A stretch of DNA of 64,000 nucleotides from Prevotella pallens ATCC 700821 (GCF_000220255.1 NZ_GL982514.1:490436-554435), one strand, 5' to 3'; shown: positions 8,491 through 19,336, counted from the stretch's first letter. The notes: generated by a model not told the origin, from the letters alone. Made by a program: numbers and translations.

Positions 8491-9282
8491 CTATCGTGCT
8501 GTTTCTTTTTCGCTTCTTTTTGTGCGTTTAAACGAACGGTAGTCATCAAGTTCTATTTCTATTTCTGGTTCAACAAGAGCACCTTTATGTGGCAATTTAA
8601 ACTTCATATACTTAATGTTTAGTCCACGTTCTATCCATTGATTTTCGTAATAAGTGTGTATTCCAAGTATTTCTTTTGTTTCTCCATCAATATCGTCCGC
8701 TTGTGCACCATTTGTTTCATTACCATACAAATCTTCGGTACGAAAAAGCAAAGGCAAATTGTTTTTTTCAACAACATAAGTGGTATAAGTAAAAAGAAAG
8801 TTAGAGTCGGTTTTAAGATGCACTACTCCTTCGTTTTCCAAAAAGTTACGATAGCGTTTCAAAAAATAAGTAGACGATAGGCGTTTTCGTGCATTTTTCA
8901 TCTGTGGATCAGAGAAAGTTAGCCATATTTCTTTTACTTCTTCAGCACCAAAGAAACGATCTATAATCTCTATTCCTGTTCGTAAGAAGGCTACATTAGG
9001 CAAATTTTCTTCCAACGCTTGCTTTGCTCCTGTATAAATTCGTGCACCTTTTATGTCTACTCCTATAAAATTTATATTCGGATAAAGTCGCGCCAAGCCC
9101 ACAGTATATTCTCCTTTTCCACAACCTAACTCTAAAATTATTGGGTTGTTATTATGAAAATACTGTTCGTTCCAATGTCCTTTCATTTCGAATGGTATTT
9201 CGCTTATAACACCATGTGGATATTGAAAGACATTCTTAAACGTTTCTAACTCTGCAAATTTCTGTAACTTTCCTTTACTCAT
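8491..9282 (-). CDS. trmB: tRNA (guanine-N7-)-methyltransferase
   Basis: 263 residues. It uses S-adenosylmethionine to methylate G46 in the variable loop of tRNAs, in the cytoplasm. Visible motifs: SAM-binding [19 protein letters not shown] (about residues 50-68), [11 protein letters not shown], the active-site region [16 protein letters not shown] (the Bacteroidota form of the usual FPDPWPKKRH) and HLKTD. The C-terminus has a basic tail. The TAACTTTG element (coding strand) at 9291-9298 lies only 8 bases before the ATG, so the mRNA is probably almost leaderless. Confidence 0.93.
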   Translation of the reverse strand: MSKGKLQKFAELETFKNVFQYPHGVISEIPFEMKGHWNEQYFHNNNPIILELGCGKGEYTVGLARLYPNINFIGVDIKGARIYTGAKQALEENLPNVAFLRTGIEIIDRFFGAEEVKEIWLTFSDPQMKNARKRLSSTYFLKRYRNFLENEGVVHLKTDSNFLFTYTTYVVEKNNLPLLFRTEDLYGNETNGAQADDIDGETKEILGIHTYYENQWIERGLNIKYMKFKLPHKGALVEPEIEIELDDYRSFKRTKRSEKETAR

Positions 9283-9290
9283 AATAGCTG

Positions 9291-9298
9291 CAAAGTTA
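9291..9298 (-). promoter_or_regulatory. -7 element of trmB, 8 bases from the ATG
   Basis: CAAAGTTA on the plus strand is TAACTTTG on the coding strand. Transcription normally starts about 6-7 bases downstream of this element, which would leave a leader of one or two bases. No clear -33 TTTG was found. Confidence 0.45.
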
Positions 9299-9412
9299 CA
9301 GAAAAACGTTTATAAAAAGACCGTTTTACATAGTTTTGTAGAAATATATCTTACTTTTATTGTTTGCACAAACCATATTTTGCACCATTATAAAGGTAAG
9401 ACAAACAAATGC

Positions 9413-9823
9413 TTATCCACTTTTTAGCGATGCAAGACCAGCCATAATAAAGAAAAACGAATAGAAACCAAACAGCATAAAAAGCAATATGCCAATGCTC
9501 GAAACTATTTTTAAAAATAAACTGAAGCTGTTTTCTTGTGCAACAAAGAATCCAACTGATACAAAAAATAGTGTAATACTAAGAATACTAACGGGAAATT
9601 GCATAGGCGATAGATTGTTTACTGTTGCAGAAAATGGCTTTTCGTCTACTGTATAACTAAGTAGTATCATAGAAAGAATGGCATATACCAATAAAAAGAA
9701 TATGCCCGACAAGTATAAATACTTTAGTTTATACTGCCAATGGAAATAAGTCATACCACTTAAAATCACCGTCATAAGCAGCGGAATATACACGCTAAAT
9801 ATTGCATTATGGCTGTTTATCAT
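9413..9823 (-). CDS. Small integral membrane protein (136 aa)
   Basis: Four hydrophobic segments are visible, at about residues 10-26, 36-56, 76-94 and 104-130, with short polar links, so this is an inner-membrane protein. There is no signature motif and I do not recognise a family. It stands alone between trmB and the secreted-protein pair. Start at 9823 chosen because it gives a full first membrane segment. The following 271-base gap to 10096 shows nothing I can name. Confidence 0.55.
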   Translation of the reverse strand: MINSHNAIFSVYIPLLMTVILSGMTYFHWQYKLKYLYLSGIFFLLVYAILSMILLSYTVDEKPFSATVNNLSPMQFPVSILSITLFFVSVGFFVAQENSFSLFLKIVSSIGILLFMLFGFYSFFFIMAGLASLKSG

Positions 9824-10095
9824 ACCACTATTTCTCTATTTCGTAATTGTTAGATTCATTGTATACAACGCAACATTCGCTATTTTTATTATGTTTCTGC
9901 ACTTAATTCTAAGTTCAATGTATCTTATCGTAGAAATTAAGAACAACGAATTGGCTTTTCTAATGTGTTTAACTCATTATTTCTAACTTATATTAGCATT
10001 ACAAAAGTCAATTCATTGTATATACGAACCCAAAAAACTATATTGCCACAGAATGGTTGAAACTATTTTTTACCATACACACAATGCCAAAATGG

Positions 10096-11187
10096 TTAAG
10101 GCAACACTTTAATAGCAGCATTATTGCCTACACGAATAAAGAAAGGTTGATGTGTTAAGGAGGAAATTATATTGTTACCAGGCTGTATTGTTGTTTTTTG
10201 TAGGCACTTTCCAGATATAGAATAGATGGAAAGTAGCTCGCCAACATATTGTTCTGCCTGTATATTTAGCACACCATTTGCAAAATTCCAACTTATTTTT
10301 GGTTGTTCAAGTAGCGTGTTTTTTATTGCAGTTGGATTAGGATCGTCTGCCAAATACGAAAGACTTACATAGCAATATCCACAGCCTTGCACAATCATAA
10401 GTCCACAAGTAGCAAGAGTTTTAGATGTTGGATTATACATTTGCCAACAGTGTGTATCGGTATTTGTTCCTCTATCAAGGAATCCATTTGCTATTAATAG
10501 TTTGTAAACTTCGCTTATTTGTGGTGTAGTTACACGTTCCCAAGATGCAGAAAGCAAGTAAAGAGCACACAGTTCGGTATCGTTTGATGTAAAATCGAGC
10601 ATAATAAGAGGAAACTCAGCATTGTTTGTAGAAAGAATTTCTAATCCTTTACGATTATCGGCACTAATCTTTGGATTCATCGCCCAATAGCTATTTGTAT
10701 AATTTATATATGCATTATTCTTCAAGAATCTATCCAAAACTGTTGCCTTATCTTCGCCCCAAGAAATAGAAAACTGTGGAAAAACCATATCAACTTGGTC
10801 GTTTACTTCTACTGTAAATTTCATTTCGTCTAACACATTGTTTGGGTCGAAAGCATCTAATGTACCTGGATAAGCTCCCGATATACGTAATGTTACTTCT
10901 GTTTTTCCGTTTCCCACCGACTTAAATGCGTTTCCTTTGGCTTCTATAACAGCTTCGTTGGCTGATGTATAGCGCAAAACTATGCGTTCGCCTTTAGCTA
11001 TATACGCTTGTGTTGCCTTATTGTATGCCTTTACATACATACGATAGGTGCGATATATTGGTATTTTCAGATGGTTAGCAACAAGAGTTCCGTGTTCGTT
11101 TTCGGCTGCAACTATTGTAAAAGAACTTATTGTAAATAGCATTAAAACAGCTATAAAAATATGGTATGTTCTATTTAAACGCTTCAT
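10096..11187 (-). CDS. Secreted protein with type IX-like C-terminal tail
   Basis: 363 residues with a signal peptide (FIAVLMLFTISSFTIVAAEN). The early region, about residues 30-135, has bacterial Ig-like (BIG2-type) phrasing such as LRYTSANEAVIEAKGNAFKS. The middle is unrecognised. The last 75 residues (LSIYSISGKCLQKTTIQPG ... PFFIRVGNNAAIKVLP) have the strand pattern of a Por-secretion (type IX) sorting domain. It is therefore probably exported across the outer membrane or surface-attached. It starts 26 bases after the GLUG protein gene on the same strand, so the two are an operon. Confidence 0.6.
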   Translation of the reverse strand: MKRLNRTYHIFIAVLMLFTISSFTIVAAENEHGTLVANHLKIPIYRTYRMYVKAYNKATQAYIAKGERIVLRYTSANEAVIEAKGNAFKSVGNGKTEVTLRISGAYPGTLDAFDPNNVLDEMKFTVEVNDQVDMVFPQFSISWGEDKATVLDRFLKNNAYINYTNSYWAMNPKISADNRKGLEILSTNNAEFPLIMLDFTSNDTELCALYLLSASWERVTTPQISEVYKLLIANGFLDRGTNTDTHCWQMYNPTSKTLATCGLMIVQGCGYCYVSLSYLADDPNPTAIKNTLLEQPKISWNFANGVLNIQAEQYVGELLSIYSISGKCLQKTTIQPGNNIISSLTHQPFFIRVGNNAAIKVLP

Positions 11188-11212
11188 ATATTATATTCTA
11201 TTTAGTTGATTA

Positions 11213-13450
11213 TTAGTTATTTTTAAAGTTGTTCACTACCCTTACTTTTTGTATTATAGGTTTTATTGATTTGTTAGACAATAGTGTAACAATATAAACA
11301 CCTGTTGGCAATTGGTCAGAAGTATTATAGTTATAACCAGCCATATTGTGTATTGTTTTTATACGAAAGTTGTTTGGAGCAACAATACGTCCGTCTACCA
11401 CATGTAATAAAGGTTTTACTAAATCTACAGTTTGTGTTATATGGGTTATAACTTCGCCTTCTCCACAAGGTACAGGTAATTCGTTGTTTATACCAACCAA
11501 ACGTTTCCAAATGCACACAGCACGGTCTGCATTCAGCCTATCAGTAAATTCTTGCGAACGCATATCATCTTTTGGATAAGCAATTCCATAAGAATTTCCA
11601 CGATAGAGAGCATTGTCATAATAACAATTTCCCACATCTACTATAACACCATCTGCCATAGCAGCAATTGGAAATATAGGATCGGCAGCACCATTTGGCT
11701 CAATTATCCCTACTCTACCTATATTATACGAATTGTTTATGGTTATATTAGAACCTTGCAAACCAGTTCCAAACAAGCCACCTGCTATGTTTTCTGCATT
11801 AATATCGCCAGCATTCAGACAGTCGGAAATGCTTAAACTTCCTGTTTCTACGTATCCCACAATGCCACCAGCTACATTACTATTTGTATTTATGTTACCA
11901 TAGTTAATGCAATTTTTTATACTTGTGCCTTGAATGCTGCTCATTCCCAATATACCACCTACAGCCATATCAGCCGCTTCTACCTTTGTTCTCGATGTAC
12001 AGTTGGATATAAACGATGGAGAAAGAAAAGTTGAAGTAGCAATTCCCCCTGCATACGGTTTCAAACGAGCTTTTACCGTTACGTTCTCGCCCGTATGACA
12101 GTTCTGCAATACCGAACCTACCAATACCGAAGCTATACTTGCAACGATAGCATCTGCCTCGAAATGAGCATTTGTTAGCGTAAGATTCATAACCTTAGCG
12201 TCCTTCAATATACCAAAGAGAGCCACACCAATGTTGTTTTTTCCTTTGTATATCATATTTAAATTACTTATTTTATGCTTATTACCATCGAATGTTCCGC
12301 TAAAGGCTTTCAGCTTTGTTCCCTCTGTTCCAAAGTTGTTTCCAATGGGTTTCATATTGTTTATGCCTGTCATATCTATGTCGGTTGTAAGTTTAAAGTA
12401 CTTACCAGCATAGTCGGTTTCTGTATCTACAGCAAACGAAAGGTCTTCTATGTCGCTTGCTGTACTTATTAAATAAGGATTATCTTTCGTGCCTTCGCCT
12501 CCGCTATAAGTAAATTCGCCTTGTTTGCGTACACCTTTTCCTGTAAGATACACTTCTGTTTCAATATCGCCCGATTGTATTTTCAACACTGCTTGATGTT
12601 CTCCTAACGTTTGTGGAATGTAGGTTACATCAAAATTAGCTTTACCACCATCTTCCGAAATTACTATTTGGTGAGTTGAAAGACTAAAAGCTGAAGCATA
12701 GTTGCCCACCACCGATAGCGCAACATTGGTTGTTAAACCTGAATAAACAATATTTACTCTCTGTGTTTTCGCATCGTTCTTGTTCACGTCTCCAAATTCT
12801 AAAAGCGTATTCTCAACAGCTATAGAAGGTCGTTGTGGTGCTTCTGAATTGTAATAAGTCATCTTTAGATCGTCCAAATTAAAGGCTGCATCGAAACTTT
12901 TGGCTGTTTTACAATCGAAAACTGCATAATCGGCACGCACAATGCGTATGCGTCCTACGTCTGAATTAGCCTCAGCACGAAAGTGTTGCACCTTTTCTGT
13001 GGGAGTAAATGGACGACCAATAGTTTCCCAATGAGCACCTTTATCTTCTGAAAGTTGCACACACCAAGTTACTTGCGATGTTGTATGTTCGCCGTATGCT
13101 CTATAATTGAATTCTACGCTACCTATTCCATGTTCTTGATCATCAGTCATTGTCATATAAGGCATCTCTTTCATCGACATTTTACTACCGTAAATACGTG
13201 CCGAATACTTACCATTGGCAAAATCGTTTGGTCCTCCAGAACATCTAACAGCATACATCGACCACGCCAACCCATTCAGTTTAAGGTCGTAATGGTTTGG
13301 TCTGTCGCCAAGATTATCGGCTTTTGCTGTTTCAAAATTATAGTTCCATTCTTCTTTGGGCTGTTCTTTATAACGATCAGCTCGAACTTTCAGTTCTGGA
13401 ATACAGATAAAAATGAGTGCAAGCACCCAGTAAATGTAGTTCTTCTTCAT
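11213..13450 (-). CDS. Surface protein with GLUG repeats and type IX-like tail
   Basis: 745 residues. N-terminal signal peptide (about 1-24), then a region resembling jelly-roll surface domains (about 30-210), an ASH-like beta domain (about 215-315, from LEFGDVNKND), and the opening GGEGTKDNPYLISTASDIEDL typical of GLUG-containing surface proteins. It continues with GLUG-type repeats such as VGGILGMSSIQGTSIKNC, AGGIVGYVETGSLSISDC and AGGLFGTGL. The last 65 residues (GVYIVTLLSNKSIKP ... KVRV) are a Por-secretion-like sorting domain. Probably an adhesin-like or matrix protein delivered by type IX secretion. It heads an operon with the next secreted protein. Confidence 0.7.
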   Translation of the reverse strand: MKKNYIYWVLALIFICIPELKVRADRYKEQPKEEWNYNFETAKADNLGDRPNHYDLKLNGLAWSMYAVRCSGGPNDFANGKYSARIYGSKMSMKEMPYMTMTDDQEHGIGSVEFNYRAYGEHTTSQVTWCVQLSEDKGAHWETIGRPFTPTEKVQHFRAEANSDVGRIRIVRADYAVFDCKTAKSFDAAFNLDDLKMTYYNSEAPQRPSIAVENTLLEFGDVNKNDAKTQRVNIVYSGLTTNVALSVVGNYASAFSLSTHQIVISEDGGKANFDVTYIPQTLGEHQAVLKIQSGDIETEVYLTGKGVRKQGEFTYSGGEGTKDNPYLISTASDIEDLSFAVDTETDYAGKYFKLTTDIDMTGINNMKPIGNNFGTEGTKLKAFSGTFDGNKHKISNLNMIYKGKNNIGVALFGILKDAKVMNLTLTNAHFEADAIVASIASVLVGSVLQNCHTGENVTVKARLKPYAGGIATSTFLSPSFISNCTSRTKVEAADMAVGGILGMSSIQGTSIKNCINYGNINTNSNVAGGIVGYVETGSLSISDCLNAGDINAENIAGGLFGTGLQGSNITINNSYNIGRVGIIEPNGAADPIFPIAAMADGVIVDVGNCYYDNALYRGNSYGIAYPKDDMRSQEFTDRLNADRAVCIWKRLVGINNELPVPCGEGEVITHITQTVDLVKPLLHVVDGRIVAPNNFRIKTIHNMAGYNYNTSDQLPTGVYIVTLLSNKSIKPIIQKVRVVNNFKNN

Positions 13451-14136
13451 AAGTATATTGCGTTAAAAATAAAAAGATATATGCTCAGAAAAGCTATGTG
13501 TTCTGTTGCCTTTTACAGACGGTGGCTAGTTTGTGTCGTAGTGTTTGTTGTGTTGTGTTTAGCTTACAGCTGGTTAAAAGCTCTGTTTTGCAAAAATAAT
13601 GATAATATTTTAATTTAGCAACATTTATACTTTGTTTTTCTAAAGTGCATAGCGTGGATTATTGTTTTTAGGATATTTATCTTCTAAATCTGTTTATTGT
13701 GTTCTTACAATAGTATAAGATAGGTATACCGCACTATTGGAAAAGAATATTAGATATGCCACATTAGAAAACACGATAGCAAAGAGTGTATAAACAAAAG
13801 ATAGAGTTTTATCGCATAAAAGATAGTTTCTTGTTAAATAAAAAGGTATCTTTTGAAAAACGAACACGTAACTATCAATAAACAAATGCGTAACGCTTGC
13901 TATGTTAAGTGTAGAAATACAATTTATGGAACCAACATCTCTTTTTTATCTATTGCAGATATGTATGATGTGCGAACGCAATTATTTGCATCTCTAAAGC
14001 TATTGGCAAATTGCAATTATATGGCGCATATATAGCCATTACACAACAAATGCAACTCTACAATGCTACAACTACTATACTGTGGGGTATATATATAATA
14101 AGGTGAAAATGATTTTCAGTTCTCATCTCTCCCACT
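13451..14136. other. Intergenic region upstream of the GLUG protein gene
   Basis: A 686-base gap with only spurious short frames. A possible -7 element for the minus-strand operon (CAAAAATA, 13591-13598) would give a leader of about 135 bases. Nothing else recognised. Confidence 0.3.
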
Positions 14137-15144
14137 CTAGTTCTTCACTTCAGTTGTTTCAAAATATTTAGAGAGCACCAGTTGAGACACTATATATTCG
14201 CGACGAGCATTGCGAAAGCGGGCTACATGGGCGTGAGCGTGCGCTATTATAGCTTCGGCTTCGTGTGGGTGCTGTATATAATAGTCTATTTTAGCTTCCA
14301 AATCGGAGTAGTCTGGTGCTACTTCAATGTAATGATAGTCGGGTATCAGAGTTCCTTCCATAAACCAAGTTTCGTACTTTGGACGAGGCATTACAGCGAT
14401 TGAGTTCGACGACATTATCCATTTTAAATTGCTAGCAACATCGTTTCCTTCTAATGCCATTATGAATTTATAGGCTAAATGCTCGTTTATAGTCATTTTA
14501 GTGGTGTGCCATTGTGGAATATTCTTATCGATAACACCAATATTAAAGAGAGGATTACCAAAGAACTTCTGTACAAAATCGTAGCGATTTTGCTTTAAGT
14601 TGTGGCTATCGAACTGACCTATTAAACCACGAAACACCACTTTGTTTAGTTTGTCGGCATAGCTTATACGGTCGTTTACAAAGAGAAAATGGCGTACGCG
14701 GTCGAGCTTTAGCAACACCGAATTGGCATTATCGCCTGCAATCGGTCTACTTTTTACGATGGAAGGAACGCTGGGAACGGTGGTTACATCGCCTGGATAA
14801 AGACACCATTTATTGTTTAATGGGAACGACTTTGCGTAGCGAAAAGAATCTAAATAGTAGACCGATTGACTTGTTTTTTGCTGTTGGGCAAGACTAATGG
14901 CTTTTTGTTGGAAAACAGAATGGTTTATTTTAGACGAGCAAAGCCTGTTATAGTAGTCTACACGTGCCTTAATTTCGTTCCAATCGCTACGTTGTTGCAC
15001 GTTAGCAAGCAGCAATTTGCGCAGCAACGAGAGCAACCAATGTGGTGTAAGCACCCAAAGATAAGACGTAATGTAGTATTTTAGTTTAGAATTTTTCCCA
15101 CTGTTTAACGTGTAGTAGAGTCGTCTGCAGAAAGTAATATTCAT
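14137..15144 (-). CDS. Glycosyltransferase, GT90 (CAP10/LPS-type) family-like
   Basis: 335 residues, soluble with a basic N-terminus. The C-terminal block, with HLAYKFIMALEGNDVASNLKW, then the SNSIAVMPRPKYETWFMEG region and a final YIEV..DYSDLEAKI stretch, is characteristic of GT90 enzymes (glycosyl transferase family 90, O-xylosyl or LPS-modifying). These add a sugar from a nucleotide donor to lipopolysaccharide or capsule. It stands alone on the minus strand, 114 bases downstream of the YeiH-like gene. Donor and acceptor are unknown. Confidence 0.75.
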   Translation of the reverse strand: MNITFCRRLYYTLNSGKNSKLKYYITSYLWVLTPHWLLSLLRKLLLANVQQRSDWNEIKARVDYYNRLCSSKINHSVFQQKAISLAQQQKTSQSVYYLDSFRYAKSFPLNNKWCLYPGDVTTVPSVPSIVKSRPIAGDNANSVLLKLDRVRHFLFVNDRISYADKLNKVVFRGLIGQFDSHNLKQNRYDFVQKFFGNPLFNIGVIDKNIPQWHTTKMTINEHLAYKFIMALEGNDVASNLKWIMSSNSIAVMPRPKYETWFMEGTLIPDYHYIEVAPDYSDLEAKIDYYIQHPHEAEAIIAHAHAHVARFRNARREYIVSQLVLSKYFETTEVKN

Positions 15145-15258
15145 TGCTTTACTGTATAAAGATATTTCTTTGAGAGAGGAATATATATAATTTTTCTATT
15201 ACCAATAGGAGGCTTTACGTGGTTGATAACATCTCAGAGCTATTGTGTCTTTCCACTT

Positions 15259-16296
15259 TTACATTAGTAGTGGAACCACAAAACGCGCTAAGCAATAGCC
15301 ACCGCCAATGAGCCAACAATATATTATGGCTGCCAGCAAAAAGGGTTTGAAGCCTGCCTTTTTAAACTTATCTATACTTGTTTCAGCTCCTAATGCAGTC
15401 ATAGCCATAGTTAAAAGGAAGGTATCTAAGGTAACAATAGCTTTCACTACTGATGCAGGTAGCAGGTTGAAACTGTTGAAACAGATAACCAATAAGAACA
15501 TTATAGCGAACCAAGGCACTTGTATTTTCTTTTTTTCGCCCTCAATGTGTTCGCCATTGGCTGCGTTTCGGGCTGCAAAAAAGGCAATAACAATAAGCAC
15601 TGGCACCAACATCATTACACGAATCATCTTCACTATGATTGCATTATCGCTAATTGCGGCTCCCATTGCATTGCCAGCTCCCACCACATGGGCTACTTCG
15701 TGAATGGTAGAACCGGCGTAAATACCCATTTGTTGTGCAGGCAAATCGAACACACCAGAGCGGTACAGAACTGGATAAAGAAACATTGAGAGCGTTCCAA
15801 ATATAACCACTGTTGCCACAGCAACGGCTGTTTTATATGGTTTAGGACGTATTGCACCGTCTACACCCATAACTGCTGCTGCTCCACAAATGGCACTTCC
15901 GCAAGCTGTTAGCAGGGCTATACTGCGATCCATTTTTAGCAATCGTCCCACAAACAAGCCCAACAGTATGGTTACTGTTACCACTATAGCATCGATAATA
16001 ATGGCTGGAAGCCCAACACTGGTAACGTCTTGAAAGGTTAGTTTAAACCCATATAGAATAATTCCGAAGCGCAATATGCGTTTAGAACAGAACACAATGC
16101 CTGGTGTCCACGTCTCTGGCAAGTCGCTACGCAAGCTGTTTGCATAGAGCATACCCAGAATAATACCAATTATCATAGGCGAAAACGATAGTGTTTTTGC
16201 CACATTTGTGTCGCCTAAATAGAAGGCTGCGCACGCAAAAAGCGCCATGAGTAGTACACCATGGAGCATATTTCTACGTTGATTTGTAAGTTTCAT
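15259..16296 (-). CDS. YeiH/UPF0324-family inner-membrane transporter
   Basis: 345 residues from the ATG at 16296, the usual length of the family. A longer frame runs upstream to 16509, but the -7 element at 16380-16387 would lie inside it, so 16296 is preferred. About ten hydrophobic segments are visible, with family-typical stretches: FSPMIIGIILGMLYAN, RLLKMDRSIALLTACGSAICGAAA (split by the 'ACGSAICG' motif) and GSTIHEVAHVVGAG. The family is described as putative sulfate exporters. The substrate is not certain. Confidence 0.8.
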   Translation of the reverse strand: MKLTNQRRNMLHGVLLMALFACAAFYLGDTNVAKTLSFSPMIIGIILGMLYANSLRSDLPETWTPGIVFCSKRILRFGIILYGFKLTFQDVTSVGLPAIIIDAIVVTVTILLGLFVGRLLKMDRSIALLTACGSAICGAAAVMGVDGAIRPKPYKTAVAVATVVIFGTLSMFLYPVLYRSGVFDLPAQQMGIYAGSTIHEVAHVVGAGNAMGAAISDNAIIVKMIRVMMLVPVLIVIAFFAARNAANGEHIEGEKKKIQVPWFAIMFLLVICFNSFNLLPASVVKAIVTLDTFLLTMAMTALGAETSIDKFKKAGFKPFLLAAIIYCWLIGGGYCLARFVVPLLM

Positions 16297-16728
16297 ACAG
16301 GTTGTTATATCTTTGTTTATTGCGCACTGCCCATCTCTGTATAGGTTGGCAAAGCGTTGTTGTTTGCTTATTCGGTGTGCAAAGGTACATAAAAAAACAC
16401 TTATTTGGTTGTACATAATCATAATAATTTCAGAGAGATAGATATATAATACACGTGAATAGCTACGAACTTGTGTTGTGTATATCCCCATTATTAGGTA
16501 TTTTAGCAAAGTTTTAGTTATACGTTACATAGCCTCCAACGATTTATTTGTACTTTTGTAATGAATAATTGGCATACGTAAAGAAATATGTAAGGCATAA
16601 AGTGTTCCAAAGTCTTCTTGTATTTCTAAATGATTTAGAATACTTCGAGACATCAATAAATTTATGGAAACTATGAGCATTATACTCTTTATATTTAAGG
16701 AATTACTGTCAAACAAAAGAATAAGATT
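16297..16728. other. Divergent promoter region between the YeiH-like gene and feoB
   Basis: A 432-base gap between divergent genes. CAAAGGTA at 16380-16387 (TACCTTTG on the minus strand) is a good -7 element for the YeiH-like gene, giving a leader of roughly 75 bases. I could not identify a convincing promoter for feoB. Confidence 0.45.
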
Positions 16729-19245
16729 ATGAAGTTATCAGAACTTAAGACTGGTCAGACTGGTACAATTATAAAGGTTTTAGGGCATGGGGGTTTTAGA
16801 AAACGCATCATAGAAATGGGCTTTATTAGTGGCAAAACAGTTGAAGTGCTACTAAATGCGCCACTACACGACCCTGTGAAATATCGCATTATGGGCTACG
16901 AAGTGAGCTTGCGACGCAACGAAGCCGAACTTATTGAAGTGGTGCCAACACCAGACAACCAACAAACAAACACAAAAAACACAAACCAAAACACCGAAAG
17001 TTCTACACCAAATATTCCACACTCTACATATAATCCGCCAATAGAGGCAGAAGAAGACGATGTTTGTGCACTATCTTCGCCCGCTAACGAAGCCGAAAGA
17101 AAGGTGCACCAACAGCTACATACCATAAACGTAGCATTGGTGGGAAACCCTAATTGTGGTAAAACATCGCTCTTTAACTTCGCATCGGGAGCACACGAAC
17201 GTGTAGGAAACTACTCGGGTGTTACTGTTGATGCTAAGTACGGATATACCGATATACTGGGTTACCATTTTGAATTAGTAGACTTACCCGGCACTTACAG
17301 CTTGTCGGCTTACAGTCCGGAAGAACTTTACGTACGTAAACAAATTGTAGAGAAGACACCAGACATTGTTATTAATGTTATAGATGCATCGAACTTGGAG
17401 CGCAATCTCTATCTAACCACACAACTAATAGATATGAATGTGCCTATGGTTTGTGCACTAAATATGTACGACGAGGTAGAAAACCGTGGAGACCACATAG
17501 ACTATATAAAGCTTGGAACGCTACTCGGAGTCCCTATGGTGCCCACAGTGTTTAAATCGGGAAGAGGCGTTGAGGAATTATTCCGAACCGTAATACAAAA
17601 CTACGAAGGACAAAAGAGCAATGGCCCACTATATAGGCACATTCACATAAATCACGGACATGAAATAGAAAATGGTATTGTTGAAATTCAAAACCATTTG
17701 AAACAAGAATATGATATAGCACAAAAATACTCTACACGCTACCTTGCTATAAAACTGCTTGAGAACGATAAGGAGGCTGAACAGATAGTTTCTGCTTTTC
17801 CAGATGCCACAGAAATAATGAAACACAGAGACGAAACTGCTCAGCGTGTGAAGGAAGAGACTGGCGAAGACAGCGAAACGGCTATTATGGACGCAAAGTA
17901 TGGATTTATATACGGGGCTTTGCAAGAAACCAACTACACCACTGGCAATGGTAAAGACGCATACGCAACAACACGTACCATAGACAAAATTCTTACCAAT
18001 AGGTATCTTGGCTTTCCGCTTTTCTTCCTTATTCTATTTGTTATGTTCACAGCAACATTCACTATTGGACAGTATCCAATGGATTGGATTGATGCTGGGG
18101 TGGCATGGATTTCGGACATGCTAAACAACAATTTGCCCGATGGTCCTGTAAAAGCAATGCTTGTAGATGGTGCTATTGCAGGTGTAGGTGCCGTTATTGT
18201 GTTTCTTCCGCAAATTCTTATACTCTATTTCTTTATATCATATATGGAAGACTGTGGCTATATGGCACGGGCTGCATTCATTATGGACCGCCTTATGCAC
18301 AAAATGGGGCTACACGGCAAGTCGTTCATACCGCTTATAATGGGCTTCGGTTGCAACGTTCCCGCTGTAATGGCTACCCGAACTATAGAGAGTAAACGTA
18401 GCCGTTTGGTTACAATGCTGGTACTTCCTATGATGAGCTGCTCGGCTCGACTTCCTATCTATATAATGATGACGGGGTCGTTCTTTGCTGCTCAATATCG
18501 CTCAAGCGTTATGTTGCTACTATATATAATAGGTATAGCAATGGCGGTGCTACTGGCTCGACTGTTTTCCAAAACGCTTGTGAAGGGCGAAGATACTCCG
18601 TTTGTTATGGAACTTCCGCCATACAGATTTCCTACATGGAAGGCTATTGGACGACATACGTGGGAAAAGGGACGACAATATCTTAAAAAAATGGGTGGAA
18701 TAATTCTTGTTGCCTCCATCATAGTGTGGGCGTTGAGCTATTTTCCTGTGCCAGACAATCCTAATATTGACAAGCAAGCCCGACAAGAACAGAGTTATAT
18801 GGGACAAGTTGGTAAGGCTATTGAACCTGTGTTCCGTCCAATGGGTTTCAATTGGCGATTAGACGTGGGACTGTTGGCTGGAGTTGGTGCAAAAGAAATT
18901 GTTGCATCTACAATGGGTGTGCTCTATACAAACAACGATTCGTTCGGCAACGATAATGAATATAACAACGATAGCCATAAATACGAAGCATTACGCCACC
19001 AAATGACAGCCGATGTTGCTGAACAACACCACATTAGCTACACGCAAGCCGAACCATTGGCGCAGCTAACTGCCTTTTGTTTCTTGCTCTTCGTTCTGCT
19101 CTACTTTCCATGTGTAGCCACCATTGCAGCTATTAAAGGCGAAACTGGTAGTTGGAAATGGGGCATATTTGCTGCCGTATACACTACGGTGTTGGCATGG
19201 ATAGTGAGTGCTATTGTTTTCCAAATAGGTAGCTTTTTCTTATAA
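16729..19245 (+). CDS. feoB: Ferrous iron transporter, fused FeoA-FeoB
   Basis: 838 residues. Residues 1-75 are a FeoA-like SH3 domain (MKLSELKTGQTGTIIKVLG ... RRNEAELIEV). A Thr/Asn/Gln-rich linker (about 76-130) joins it to FeoB: G1 motif VGNPNCGKTSLF (about 140), switch and G3 (DLPGTYSL), G4 (ALNMYDE), then the membrane part with two Gate domains and about ten membrane helices. It imports Fe2+ across the inner membrane, powered or gated by its GTPase. FeoA-FeoB fusion is usual in Bacteroidota. It is monocistronic, with a hairpin just after the stop. Confidence 0.95.
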   Translation: MKLSELKTGQTGTIIKVLGHGGFRKRIIEMGFISGKTVEVLLNAPLHDPVKYRIMGYEVSLRRNEAELIEVVPTPDNQQTNTKNTNQNTESSTPNIPHSTYNPPIEAEEDDVCALSSPANEAERKVHQQLHTINVALVGNPNCGKTSLFNFASGAHERVGNYSGVTVDAKYGYTDILGYHFELVDLPGTYSLSAYSPEELYVRKQIVEKTPDIVINVIDASNLERNLYLTTQLIDMNVPMVCALNMYDEVENRGDHIDYIKLGTLLGVPMVPTVFKSGRGVEELFRTVIQNYEGQKSNGPLYRHIHINHGHEIENGIVEIQNHLKQEYDIAQKYSTRYLAIKLLENDKEAEQIVSAFPDATEIMKHRDETAQRVKEETGEDSETAIMDAKYGFIYGALQETNYTTGNGKDAYATTRTIDKILTNRYLGFPLFFLILFVMFTATFTIGQYPMDWIDAGVAWISDMLNNNLPDGPVKAMLVDGAIAGVGAVIVFLPQILILYFFISYMEDCGYMARAAFIMDRLMHKMGLHGKSFIPLIMGFGCNVPAVMATRTIESKRSRLVTMLVLPMMSCSARLPIYIMMTGSFFAAQYRSSVMLLLYIIGIAMAVLLARLFSKTLVKGEDTPFVMELPPYRFPTWKAIGRHTWEKGRQYLKKMGGIILVASIIVWALSYFPVPDNPNIDKQARQEQSYMGQVGKAIEPVFRPMGFNWRLDVGLLAGVGAKEIVASTMGVLYTNNDSFGNDNEYNNDSHKYEALRHQMTADVAEQHHISYTQAEPLAQLTAFCFLLFVLLYFPCVATIAAIKGETGSWKWGIFAAVYTTVLAWIVSAIVFQIGSFFL

Positions 19246-19287
19246 CACTTTAGAGAAGCAAATGGCATAAATGCCACAAAAGTTGTA

Positions 19288-19336
19288 AGGTGCTTAGAAA
19301 CTCTATACGCTTTAGGGTTTCTAAGTACTTTTGTTT
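19288..19336 (+). terminator. Terminator after feoB
   Basis: The stem CTTAGAAAC (19293-19301) pairs with GTTTCTAAG (19317-19325), with a 15-base loop, followed by TACTTTTGTTTT. About 45 bases after the feoB stop. Confidence 0.65.

Noticed and set aside
13055-13618. 187-codon plus-strand frame
   Set aside because: It is antisense to the N-terminal part of the GLUG protein and its upstream region.
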